From contig JAFYFC010000020.1 of NCBI GenBank assembly GCA_017543905.1, positions 1 through 64,000 on the forward strand: a DNA stretch of 64,000 nucleotides, read 5' to 3'. Source of the DNA: Clostridia bacterium. Lineage in GTDB: Bacteria > Bacillota > Clostridia > Christensenellales > Aristaeellaceae. The translations under genes and the position numbers were made by a program. The stretch's first letter is position 1. Each line of letters opens with the position of its first letter. The notes under the pieces are model-generated. The model searched no databases, was not told where the DNA came from, and saw only the letters and a list, made by a program, of their open reading frames with translations. This document shows, piece after piece, positions 1 through 7,761 of the stretch.

Positions 1-357
1 AATAAGCCCCAAATCGTCCCTGAGCCAGCTTATGACTGCCGCGCTGTAGTTTACGTTGCCCTCCAAGACGTAACTGAGCTTGCCGCCCCGCTTCCAGGCG
101 ATAGACGTGACCAGCCCGTTTTCGGATACGGCTCTTTTGTCTCCGGTATTCATCATTATCGAGGAGCCGGTGCCGTAGCTCGCTTTGGTCATGCCCTTTT
201 CAAGGCAGCCCAGCGCTAACAGCGAAGCGTGCGAATCCCCCATCACGCCGCGTACCGGAATTTTATAGGGCAAAAGCCCCTCCAGATCGGTGTAGCCGAA
301 CTCCCCGTCGCTGTCCAAAACGCGCGGCAGGTCTTCCGCGTCGACGCCGAAGGCAGC
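1..357 (-). pseudogene. Truncated duplicate of FGGY kinase gene
   Basis: This stretch aligns without gaps to 5034-5390 inside the intact kinase gene at 4512-5993, with roughly nine scattered substitutions. It covers about residues 202-320 of that kinase, including the catalytic GDSH region and the YGTGSS segment. Identity stops abruptly at about position 357, so the N-terminal 200 residues are missing. The copy also runs off the left window edge, so its 3' end cannot be judged. One substitution changes Phe to Leu in the LFALGC segment (LLALGC). The divergence argues for a real duplicated gene remnant rather than a simple assembly duplication. Seen directly: the alignment and the sharp breakpoint. 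Inferred: non-functional. Confidence 0.85.
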
Positions 358-621
358 AGCATAGCCGTTACAACTCCGCAGATGGTAAGGATTAACGATA
401 GCAGGTTCTTGCTTATCTGGAGTGAAGGAAGCAATGTAAAATATGTATTCCCAAACGGAAACGGCGATAAGTTAACAGATATCTATTCAGCATCCGCCGA
501 CTTGTCTGACTGTCAGCCTGTAGTCGGCGACGACTGTGTGATGTGGTATGTAACCAGAAACAGTGCTATCGTAATGTATTCTATCAGTCTCACGGCACCC
601 TATGCGTTAACCATCGGATGA
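358..621 (+). pseudogene. C-terminal remnant of an unidentified protein
   Basis: From the breakpoint at about 357 an open frame continues to a TGA at 619-621, encoding about 87 residues that contain LLIWSEGSNVKYVF and YVTRNSAIVMYSI. The alternating hydrophobic and polar pattern suggests the last beta-rich repeat or blade of a larger exported protein. An open frame does extend back to an ATG at 229, but that part lies antisense inside the duplicated kinase fragment and so is not native sequence. No start codon with a ribosome site belongs to this piece. I read it as the 3' end of a gene cut by the rearrangement. I do not recognise the family. Confidence 0.5.
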
Positions 622-792
622 ATGGCCTCACGGCATTCAATACGATCCTCAAGACCGAATTGATTTATCCTGTCTTAACGCTAACAAAAGAAAGCAGATA
701 ACGGAGTATGTTTGCTTCATTGCAATTCAGGATACCGCTGCCCGCTCCACAGGCTTTCGAAAAGATAGTTTAACCTTAAACAACAATACAGC

Positions 793-818
793 GCGGTACC
801 GCCATAATGCGGCACCGC
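793..818 (-). terminator. Possible hairpin terminator of the 857-1990 gene
   Basis: A 10-bp stem with one mismatch (GCGGTACCGC / GCGGCACCGC, 6-nt loop) lies about 40 nt past the stop codon of the minus-strand gene. In that direction it is followed by a moderately T-rich stretch (TGTATTGTTGTTT). The T-run is not clean, so termination is only likely. The rest of 622-856 shows no gene. Confidence 0.35.
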
Positions 819-856
819 ACTGTAGTATACAGAATACTATCCGCAGTTCAATCCTT

Positions 857-1990
857 TTACCGCAAATCCGACTGAACATACCTGAACTGTCCCGATACTT
901 CGATGCTTCCGTTGTTGAAGCTGCCTCTGAATGTGCAGTTATAGGCGCTGTTGGCGGCATTCTTCACATCGATCGAAAAATAGTCCTCGAGGCTCTGAAA
1001 ACCGTCGTGCTCTGCTACCATGGAGTATTCGTCGAACCATACTTTATACCAGAAGCCGTCGCTCCAGCTGTAAATAGAATTGTTAGCTTGAAAACGTGAT
1101 TCCGAATAGCGATGACGAAGCAGCTTCCACGCAAGATACTCGGTATCGTTTATGCTGAACCCGCAGCCGCTGCAGTTTACAAACACTACGGATTCATATT
1201 TGCCTGTCTTCGCGTCGCAGGGTATCGAAATAGATACGGTTCCAAGACCCATGCTTTCAAAGCGGAACGTTCTGCCTGCCTGTTCATAGGTATCTTCCTC
1301 GGTGTACGAAGGTCTGCTTAAATGATCGGAATAGTAACTGGTGAAGCTGTAGTTCAGCTCATTGAATATTTCTTCCCGTCCGGTTTTGTCGCAAACCTCA
1401 GTCATACTTACAAAATCCAGCAAATACTTGCTGCCGTTCAGCGTGAGCAGCATCTGATTATTCGAAAGCGTCAGCGTATAAAGCTCAAAAGGCAGCTCAT
1501 TCTGAACGACCAACAGAGGATTTGTGCCGTCGAATTCATTCATAAGTATGGCTTTGAAGGTTTCTCCAGAAGGCGCTGCGGCGCTGATTTCGTAAACATA
1601 TCGTTCACCAAGCCATATGCCCTCAAATTTAAAGCCAGCTTTGCGGCAAACAGAAGCGTACTGGCTTATGGCATCGTCTGTCAACGAACCGCAGTTATAC
1701 AAGTACCCTGCGCCTATAAACTCGCCGAGGTCGAGAACTTCGCTGTAAAGCGTCCCCTCGCAAGCCATCGCTTCGCCGAGATCCGGCAACGGCGTTGTGC
1801 CGTCCCATTCAACTCTGCCGTCTATAGTGTGCGCGAACTCAGGACTTGGCGCAGGCGTAGGCTCAGGTGTCGGAACGGGCGTGGCAGAAGGGCTGAAGGT
1901 CGGCAGAATTATATCCGCCGCAGCCGTACAAAGCAAAGCATGCACAAGCATAACCGCAATAATAATCATGTAAAGTCGCAATAATCGCAT
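857..1990 (-). CDS. Secreted protein with Pro/Thr linker, unknown function
   Basis: The 377-residue product starts with a hydrophobic signal segment (about residues 5-22, ending near TAAAD). A Pro/Thr/Ser-rich linker follows (SATPVPTPEPTPAPSP, about residues 33-50), then a roughly 320-residue extracellular domain rich in Tyr, Ser and aromatic residues. I do not recognise that domain. The start is set by a strong AGGAGGT site 6 nt upstream, and a TATAAT-like -10 (2018-2023, minus) precedes it, though its -35 is poor. It is transcribed divergently from the HTH-kinase pair at 2140-4465. Like them it lies in an AT-richer block, so an exported partner or ligand of the LRR receptor kinase is possible, but that is inference from position only. 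Confidence 0.8.
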   Translation of the reverse strand: MRLLRLYMIIIAVMLVHALLCTAAADIILPTFSPSATPVPTPEPTPAPSPEFAHTIDGRVEWDGTTPLPDLGEAMACEGTLYSEVLDLGEFIGAGYLYNCGSLTDDAISQYASVCRKAGFKFEGIWLGERYVYEISAAAPSGETFKAILMNEFDGTNPLLVVQNELPFELYTLTLSNNQMLLTLNGSKYLLDFVSMTEVCDKTGREEIFNELNYSFTSYYSDHLSRPSYTEEDTYEQAGRTFRFESMGLGTVSISIPCDAKTGKYESVVFVNCSGCGFSINDTEYLAWKLLRHRYSESRFQANNSIYSWSDGFWYKVWFDEYSMVAEHDGFQSLEDYFSIDVKNAANSAYNCTFRGSFNNGSIEVSGQFRYVQSDLR

Positions 1991-2086
1991 ATTGTTACCT
2001 CCTGTCGGTTTTGATTAATTATAATCCATAGCCGCGTTTGTTTGGTGTCCCGTCAGAAGACTTTTTTGCAAAAGCTTGGGCAGCTG

Positions 2087-2116
2087 TTGCAGAGGCAGCG
2101 TTTGTTGTGGTATATT
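2087..2116 (+). promoter_or_regulatory. Sigma-A type promoter of the HTH/kinase operon
   Basis: TTGCAG (2087-2092), an 18-nt spacer and TATATT (2111-2116) lie 23 nt upstream of the ATG at 2140. This favours 2140 over an in-frame ATG at 2038, which lies upstream of this promoter. Confidence 0.6.
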
Positions 2117-2139
2117 TTACACAGGAAGTGAATAGATAT

Positions 2140-2586
2140 ATGAGTACGCGCAAAAATGGAATTACAAGTCTGAGGCTACTGCGAATGATTCGTTCATCCG
2201 AGACGTTTGCGGAAGCTATGGCATATCACAATGAACATGTCGAGCCCTCGTTTACGAATGAATTATACGAGCTTATGGAGCACAAGCAGCTTGCGCCAAA
2301 GCGCGTAATCGCGCTGACGGGGCTGGACAGGTCGTATTTTTACCATATTCTCAGCGGCAAAAAGCACCCGGGCAGGTCAGTCGTGCTGCGCATTTGCTTT
2401 GCGCTGCAGCTCGACCTTTCCGAAACGAACCGACTGCTTAAGCTTTCTGGGCATAACGAGCTGTATCCCAAAATCAGGCACGATGCCGTTCTGATTTTTG
2501 CTATTGAAAAGAACATGGATGCTGATGAAGCCAATGAGCTTCTTACAAAAAGCGGAGAGGAGCCGCTGTATGCTGCCGGTGTCTGA
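2140..2586 (+). CDS. HTH (XRE-like) regulator paired with Ser/Thr kinase
   Basis: A 148-residue cytoplasmic protein. Residues about 50-105 form a helix-turn-helix of the lambda-repressor/XRE type (ALTGLDRSYFYHILSGKKHP, then LRICFALQLDLSETNRLLKLSG). The last 40 residues add a helical segment with a second LSETN-like motif (MDADEANELLTKSG). The start at 2140 is chosen because the promoter lies between it and the upstream in-frame ATG at 2038, and because AGGAAG precedes it. Its end overlaps the kinase start by 17 bp, which implies translational coupling and a joint role. Inference: DNA-binding output or phosphorylation substrate of the kinase. Confidence 0.8.
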   Translation: MSTRKNGITSLRLLRMIRSSETFAEAMAYHNEHVEPSFTNELYELMEHKQLAPKRVIALTGLDRSYFYHILSGKKHPGRSVVLRICFALQLDLSETNRLLKLSGHNELYPKIRHDAVLIFAIEKNMDADEANELLTKSGEEPLYAAGV

Positions 2587-4465
2587 TTTGCCGAGTCTGC
2601 CGGTCAGCGTGTCAGGCAAATACAGGCTTTTATCCTGTCTTAAGGACAGTGAATGCGTGAGCATCTGTCTTGGCGAACATATAGAAACCGGCGAGAAGGT
2701 CATCATCAAGCTTGCAGATAATTCCGACATGGCAAAGAATCTGAAAACGGAATACACTTACCTTAAGCGAATTGAAGCCGATGGATGCAATACAGCACGT
2801 CTGTTTCCGAGATGTCTGCAATTCTTTACAGCTGATACCGGGCAGGTTTGCCTCATACGCGAGTATATCAATGGATGCTCGCTGGAAAGCTTCGTTGAGA
2901 GGCGCATTGAAAAGCCCGGTATCGGACGCATGGAAACGTTGAATTGCGCCGCACAGCTTTTGCAGCAGCTGAAGCTTTTGCATGATTTGCGACCGCCGGT
3001 AATTCACCGCGATGTAAAGCCGCAAAATGTGATACTGGATGATACGGGCGCATACCGACTGATCGACCTCGGTATTGCCAGAGAGCATAAAAAAGGCGAG
3101 GACGCCGATACCGAAATCGTCGGCACCAGTCTGACCGCGCCGCCTGAGCAGTTCGGCTTTCGGGCAACCGATCAGCGCAGTGACCTGTATTCCTTGGGTG
3201 TGCTTATGCGTTTTTGCATGACAGGTGAATACGGTGACGACGCAGACAGTGAAATCGACGCGGATTTGCGCCGTGTGATCAAACGCGCCACGCGCTTCGA
3301 TCCTGACGAAAGGTATAAAAGCGCCGATACGATGCTCCGGGACATTGAAGCGCTGCGGGGAAGCCGAACGCCCATATGCGCTTTGACGGCGGTCGTTCTT
3401 CTGCTCGCATTGGCCGCGTTCAGTCTGCTGATCCGGACGCTCCTTGTGAACGGAGGAAACACGGCGTATGTTTTTCGGGAGCCGTTGTTCGAACAGGCAG
3501 TGCGGCAGCAGCTTGGAAAATATTCGGGCGAAATCACAACGGACGAGCTTAAAAAAGTACGCGCCATCCATATCTTCGGATGCCAGGTCTATGACAGCGA
3601 GGAGCAGATCTGGTTTTTAGGCGATCAGGCATATATGCGGGAAGCGTCATTGCGTGATGCAGGCTTATGGCGGCAGCGCGGCAGCATCGAAAGCCTTGAG
3701 GATGCACGGCATATGCCTAACCTGAGCGAACTGTATATTTACAATCAACCGCTGAATGACATAAGCAGTCTTGAGAAAATGAACCTGACAGCACTCGGTA
3801 TCGGGTACTGCGATGTGCACGGCCTGTCAGCGCTTGGAGATATGACGGAGCTGACCTATCTGAACCTGAGCGGGCTCACCGGAATCGACACTTTACAGTT
3901 GCAGCAGCTTGGAAAACTGGAAACGCTTTGCCTTGCCGGTGCCGAGATAAACAGCTTAAAACCGCTCACATACCTGAAAGAACTGAAAAGCCTTAACCTG
4001 TACGGCGTAAACGCCGATTATACCCCCATCTCTGCGATGAAGTCGCTGAAGGAAATTACGATCAACAGGCCGGATGAGAGCATTTTCAGGATTTTGGCCT
4101 CGCTAAAGCTCGAAAGCCTTTCCGTCGTCCATTCAGGCAATGTGCCTTTTGAATTATACGAACGTATCGAAACGCTTGAAACGCTGTATTATTACAGCGA
4201 TCAGAACGAAACGCTTCCGGACAGACCTCTGCGTTTCGCTAATATGAAATGGCTTGACATCAAAAACGCCGCAATACCGTCGCTCGATTGCTTTGCCAAA
4301 ATGAAAAAACTGCAAACTCTCCTGATCTACGCATCTGCCGTCAGCAACTACAACGGTATTGAAACGCTGCCAGCGCTTAATGAAGTACACTGCACCCCGG
4401 AGCAGGCGGCGATGCTTGACGAAATCTACCACGATCACACATGGAGGATGGTTATCATTCAATAG
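2570..4465 (+). CDS. Transmembrane Ser/Thr kinase with leucine-rich-repeat ectodomain
   Basis: A 631-residue Hanks-type kinase. The N-terminal kinase domain shows the ATP lysine (KVIIKLAD, K47), the catalytic loop HRDVKPQN (D148), a DLG in place of DFG (D166) and an APPE activation-segment end. The usual glycine-rich loop is absent: the equivalent stretch (LKDSECVSICLGEH) has one glycine. A single membrane span covers about residues 267-292, and the outer part carries several SDS22-like leucine-rich repeats (about 365-615, e.g. LTYLNLSGL, LKSLNLYGV). The start at 2570 has GGAGAGGAG upstream and overlaps the HTH gene. Topology predicts an external LRR sensor and an internal kinase. Base composition is lower in GC than the neighbours, suggesting acquisition. 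The ligand is unknown. Confidence 0.88.
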   Translation: MLPVSDLPSLPVSVSGKYRLLSCLKDSECVSICLGEHIETGEKVIIKLADNSDMAKNLKTEYTYLKRIEADGCNTARLFPRCLQFFTADTGQVCLIREYINGCSLESFVERRIEKPGIGRMETLNCAAQLLQQLKLLHDLRPPVIHRDVKPQNVILDDTGAYRLIDLGIAREHKKGEDADTEIVGTSLTAPPEQFGFRATDQRSDLYSLGVLMRFCMTGEYGDDADSEIDADLRRVIKRATRFDPDERYKSADTMLRDIEALRGSRTPICALTAVVLLLALAAFSLLIRTLLVNGGNTAYVFREPLFEQAVRQQLGKYSGEITTDELKKVRAIHIFGCQVYDSEEQIWFLGDQAYMREASLRDAGLWRQRGSIESLEDARHMPNLSELYIYNQPLNDISSLEKMNLTALGIGYCDVHGLSALGDMTELTYLNLSGLTGIDTLQLQQLGKLETLCLAGAEINSLKPLTYLKELKSLNLYGVNADYTPISAMKSLKEITINRPDESIFRILASLKLESLSVVHSGNVPFELYERIETLETLYYYSDQNETLPDRPLRFANMKWLDIKNAAIPSLDCFAKMKKLQTLLIYASAVSNYNGIETLPALNEVHCTPEQAAMLDEIYHDHTWRMVIIQ

Positions 4466-4511
4466 TATCTAAACTGCTCCGGTTTTATCCGCAGATCAAA
4501 TTGGACTGACG

Positions 4512-5993
4512 TTACTGTTTTGTCGCCGAGATGACCATCTTCAGCGCGCCCCGCCAGCCGCTTAACAGCTTTTGACGCGCTTCATCTGAGATTTCAGGAC
4601 AATACGCGCGGTATGAATATGAGGAGAACACAGCGTCCGTACACACGCCCGATGCGATACCCGCCATATACGCCGCGCCTGCCGCGGAAAGCTCCTCCGC
4701 CTGTGCGCGCTGTACGCTGCAGGCGAGTATATCGCTCTGGAACTGCATAAGATACCCGTTCGACGACGCACCGCCGTCCACACGCAGACTGTCTATAGGC
4801 ATTCCCGCGTCCTTTTCCATCGCCTCCAGCACGTCGTATATCTGATACGCGATGCCGTTTAGCGCCGCGCGCACGATCTCCGCCTTGCCGGTCAGGCGCG
4901 TCATGCCGCAGATGAGCGCCTTTGCGCCGCTGTTCCAATGCGGCATGCCCAGCCCGGTAAACGCGGGCACGAGGTACGCGGTATCGGCCGCGTTTGCGGA
5001 GCGAGCGAGCGCTTCGGTCTCCGCAGGAGAGGAAATAATCCCCAAATCGTCCCTGAGCCAGCTTATGACTGCCGCGCTGTAGTTTACGTTGCCCTCCAAG
5101 ACGTAACTGAGCTTGCCGCCCCGCTTCCAGGCGATAGACGTGACAAGCCCGTTTTCGGATACGGCTCTTTTGTCTCCGGTATTCATCATTATCGAGGAGC
5201 CGGTGCCGTAGCTCGCTTTGGTCATGCCCTTTTCAAGGCAGCCCAGCGCAAACAGCGAAGCGTGCGAATCCCCCATCACTCCGCGTACCGGAATTTTACG
5301 GGGCAAAAGCCCCTCCAGATCGGTATAGCCGAACTCTCCGTCGCTGTCCAAAACGCGCGGCAGGTCTTCCGCGTCGACGCCGAAGGCAGCGCAGATTTCG
5401 CCGTCCCATTCAAGCGCGCCGATATCGAACAGCTGCGTGCGCGAAGCGTTTGAAAAGTCGGTCAGATAATTGCCGGTGAGCTTATAGAGCAGATACGTAT
5501 CCACCGTACCCATGCACAGCTTATGCCTGCCTGACAGCCTGCGCGCTTCGGGCACGTTTCTGAGTATCCACGCAAGCTTCGCAGCCGGAAAATACGGAGA
5601 AATCGGTATGCCCGTACGCTTGCGCACGGCGGCTCCTATGCCCGTTTTTTCGATTTCGGCGCACACGTCCGCCGCGCGCGCGCACTGCCACACTATCGCG
5701 TCGCACACGCTTGCGCCCGTATCTCTGTCCCATACGACGGTCGTTTCCCGCTGGTTGCAGAGCGCAAGGCACGCGATATGAGCAGGATCGATGCCGGATG
5801 CTTCGATCACGCCGCGCGCGGACGCGAGCACGTTTTGGTATATTTCCTCGGGATCGTGTGAAACCCAGCCCTTTTCGTTTATAATCTGTCTGTGCGCAAG
5901 TGAGGTTTTGCACACGAGCAGACCCGCACCGTCGAACAGCGCGGCCTTGGTGCTCTGTGTGCTCTGGTCTATCGCAAGCACGTATTCAGCCAT
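4512..5993 (-). CDS. FGGY-family sugar kinase (glycerol-kinase-like; possible apulose/ketose kinase)
   Basis: The 493 residues cover the full FGGY fold: N-terminal DQSTQSTK, NQRETTVVWDRDTG and IVWQCAR, GTVDTYLLYKLTG, catalytic base in GDSHASL (D242) and C-terminal DGGASSN. It most resembles glycerol kinase, and Arg82, Glu83, Trp102 and Tyr134 match glycerol ligands. However, the Gln that follows the catalytic Asp in GlpK is Ser here, so glycerol need not be the substrate. The gene starts 3 bp after the transketolase C-half ends, and a fucose-isomerase-like gene heads the operon. Phosphorylation of a ketose feeding the transketolase is therefore more likely than glycerol use. A fragment of this gene is duplicated at 1-357. 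Confidence 0.85.
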   Translation of the reverse strand: MAEYVLAIDQSTQSTKAALFDGAGLLVCKTSLAHRQIINEKGWVSHDPEEIYQNVLASARGVIEASGIDPAHIACLALCNQRETTVVWDRDTGASVCDAIVWQCARAADVCAEIEKTGIGAAVRKRTGIPISPYFPAAKLAWILRNVPEARRLSGRHKLCMGTVDTYLLYKLTGNYLTDFSNASRTQLFDIGALEWDGEICAAFGVDAEDLPRVLDSDGEFGYTDLEGLLPRKIPVRGVMGDSHASLFALGCLEKGMTKASYGTGSSIMMNTGDKRAVSENGLVTSIAWKRGGKLSYVLEGNVNYSAAVISWLRDDLGIISSPAETEALARSANAADTAYLVPAFTGLGMPHWNSGAKALICGMTRLTGKAEIVRAALNGIAYQIYDVLEAMEKDAGMPIDSLRVDGGASSNGYLMQFQSDILACSVQRAQAEELSAAGAAYMAGIASGVCTDAVFSSYSYRAYCPEISDEARQKLLSGWRGALKMVISATKQ

Positions 5994-5996
5994 ATT

Positions 5997-6932
5997 TTAC
6001 CCCTGCAGCTCCTTGCACACGCGCTCCGCTATCCCCTGCGCGGTGAGATGGTAATACTCGAATACCTGCGCGGTCGTGCCGGTTATAACCGGCGCGTCCG
6101 GCAGCGCCATGCACACTACCCTTTTAGGATCATGCGCGGAAAGCACCTGCGCGGTCATACTGCCCAGCCCGCCGAAGGGCGAATGCTCCTCTGCGGTAAG
6201 CACGAGCCTGCAGCTCTTCGCCGCAGACAGCAGACCTTCCGCGTCGAAAGGCTTCAGGCAGTACATATCCAGCGCTCCTGCGGATATCCCTTTGTCTCTG
6301 AGCAGCGCAGCGGCGTCCTTTACCGGCTTTACCGTCTCTCCGCAGCCCACGAGCAGCACGTCAGTGCCTTCGCTGAGCACGCTTGCCTTGTTCATCATGA
6401 ACGGTACGTCGTCTTCAGTATATACGTCCTCCACAGGATTGCGCCCGAGGCGGATATACGCGGTGCCTACGTCCTGTACGAGCTCTTCGAACAGCTTTTT
6501 GGTTTGATGCCTGTCGCTGGGCAAATACACGCGCATGCCGGGTATGGCGCACATCGCCGCTATGTCCTGCGCGGAGTGATGGGTCATGCCCAGAGCGCCG
6601 TAGCTGATGCCGCCCGATATGCCGACCAGCTTCACGTTCGTGTTCGAATACGCGCAGTCTACCTTGCACTGCTCGTAGGCGCGCGTGGAAATAAACGACG
6701 CGGGCGACACCGCGAAGGGCCGCAGACCGCAGGAAGCCAGCCCCGCAGCGATGCTGACGAGGTTCTGCTCCGCTATGCCGACTTCTATGAACTGCTCAGG
6801 GTAAGTATCAGCAAAAGACGTCATCGAGCCGGAACCGCGGCTGTCGCTGCAAAGCACGGTTATGCTTTTGTCGTGCGCTGCCGCGTTTTTAAGCACCTCG
6901 CACATGACTGCGCGGTTCGGTATCTTATTCAT
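5997..6932 (-). CDS. Transketolase, C-terminal subunit of a split enzyme
   Basis: A 311-residue protein covering the pyrimidine-binding and C-terminal domains of transketolase. The thiamine-diphosphate glutamate lies in EVGIAEQNLVSIAAGLA, followed by LVGISGGISYGALGMTHHS and a C-terminal Rossmann-like domain (SEGTDVLLVGCGETV). The start overlaps the N-terminal subunit gene by 8 bp, so the two halves are co-translated and should assemble into a heterotetramer. Split transketolases in sugar-kinase operons are known for apulose-4-phosphate transketolase (AptA/AptB) as well as for general pentose-phosphate enzymes. The kinase and isomerase neighbours favour a dedicated catabolic role. Confidence 0.9.
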   Translation of the reverse strand: MNKIPNRAVMCEVLKNAAAHDKSITVLCSDSRGSGSMTSFADTYPEQFIEVGIAEQNLVSIAAGLASCGLRPFAVSPASFISTRAYEQCKVDCAYSNTNVKLVGISGGISYGALGMTHHSAQDIAAMCAIPGMRVYLPSDRHQTKKLFEELVQDVGTAYIRLGRNPVEDVYTEDDVPFMMNKASVLSEGTDVLLVGCGETVKPVKDAAALLRDKGISAGALDMYCLKPFDAEGLLSAAKSCRLVLTAEEHSPFGGLGSMTAQVLSAHDPKRVVCMALPDAPVITGTTAQVFEYYHLTAQGIAERVCKELQG

Positions 6933-7761
6933 TCAGCAGTGCCTCCCTCCGGGCAGCAAAATCGCCCCTGATTATCTCGTATTCCTCCGCCGTAGGCAGA
7001 TGGTGATGCCAGGACGCCTTGTTTTCCATAAGCGGCGAGCCCTTGCCCTTTACGGTATGCGCGATTATCACGGTCGGCTTGCCCTTCGTGCGTTTGGCTG
7101 AAGACAGCGCCTTTAGCAGCATATCCACGTCGTTTCCGTCAGGCACGTCTATCACGCGCCAGCCGAAAGCGGAAAAGCGCGCGCGCAGATTCTCCTGCGA
7201 CATTACGTCCTCGGTGCTGCCCGAAATCTGCAGACCGTTTCTGTCTATGACAGCACACAGGCTGCCGAGCTTATAATGCCCCGCCGCCATGGCCGCTTCC
7301 CATACCGAGCCCTCCGCAAGCTCGCCGTCGCCCATCAGCGTGTAGACGCGGTAATTACGCTTGGTGATCCTGCCCGCGAGCGCCATGCCCACGCATACGG
7401 CAAGCCCGTGCCCGAGCGAGCCGGAATTCATCTCTATTCCGGGCAGCGTGTTATGCGGATGCCCTATATATTCAGAGCCGAACTTTGAAAACTCGCGCTT
7501 GACCTGCTCAAGATTTAAAAATCCCTTGTCTGCGAGCACCGCGTACAGCGTTTCCACACAGTGCCCCTTGGAGAGCACGAAGCGGTCACGGTTCGCATCG
7601 TCAGGCCTTTTTGGCGAAACGTTCATGCGGCTGTACAGCGCCAGCATGATCTCCATACAGCTCATATCGCCGCCTATGTGTCCGCCTCCGCCCGATACGA
7701 TTATGTCAAGCACGTCCTGCCTGAGCTCATATGCCTTTACGGCCAGCTTATTTATACTCAT
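6925..7761 (-). CDS. Transketolase, N-terminal subunit of a split enzyme
   Basis: A 278-residue thiamine-diphosphate domain. The GDGELAEGSVWEAAM cofactor motif runs on to a conserved Asn (DRNGLQISG), with the catalytic-type histidines in SGGGGHIGG and SKGHCVETLYAVL. The C-terminus holds HTVKGKGSPLMENKASWHH, typical of transketolase. A single-chain enzyme would exceed 600 residues, so this is half of a split enzyme completed by the next gene. It overlaps the isomerase gene by 4 bp (ATGA) and the C-subunit gene by 8 bp. Confidence 0.92.
   Translation of the reverse strand: MSINKLAVKAYELRQDVLDIIVSGGGGHIGGDMSCMEIMLALYSRMNVSPKRPDDANRDRFVLSKGHCVETLYAVLADKGFLNLEQVKREFSKFGSEYIGHPHNTLPGIEMNSGSLGHGLAVCVGMALAGRITKRNYRVYTLMGDGELAEGSVWEAAMAAGHYKLGSLCAVIDRNGLQISGSTEDVMSQENLRARFSAFGWRVIDVPDGNDVDMLLKALSSAKRTKGKPTVIIAHTVKGKGSPLMENKASWHHHLPTAEEYEIIRGDFAARREALLNE

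Noticed and set aside
229..621. Open frame of 130 codons read as one gene
   Set aside because: Its first 43 codons are antisense to the duplicated kinase fragment and the frame crosses the breakpoint near 357, so it is a chimera; only the 3' part is kept as a remnant.
2038..2139. Upstream extension of the HTH gene to an ATG at 2038
   Set aside because: The likely promoter (2087-2116) lies between 2038 and the ATG at 2140, and the extra residues are not conserved-looking.
4512..5993. Glycerol kinase GlpK
   Set aside because: Most motifs fit, but the pocket Gln is Ser and no glycerol genes are nearby, while isomerase and transketolase genes are; kept as FGGY kinase.
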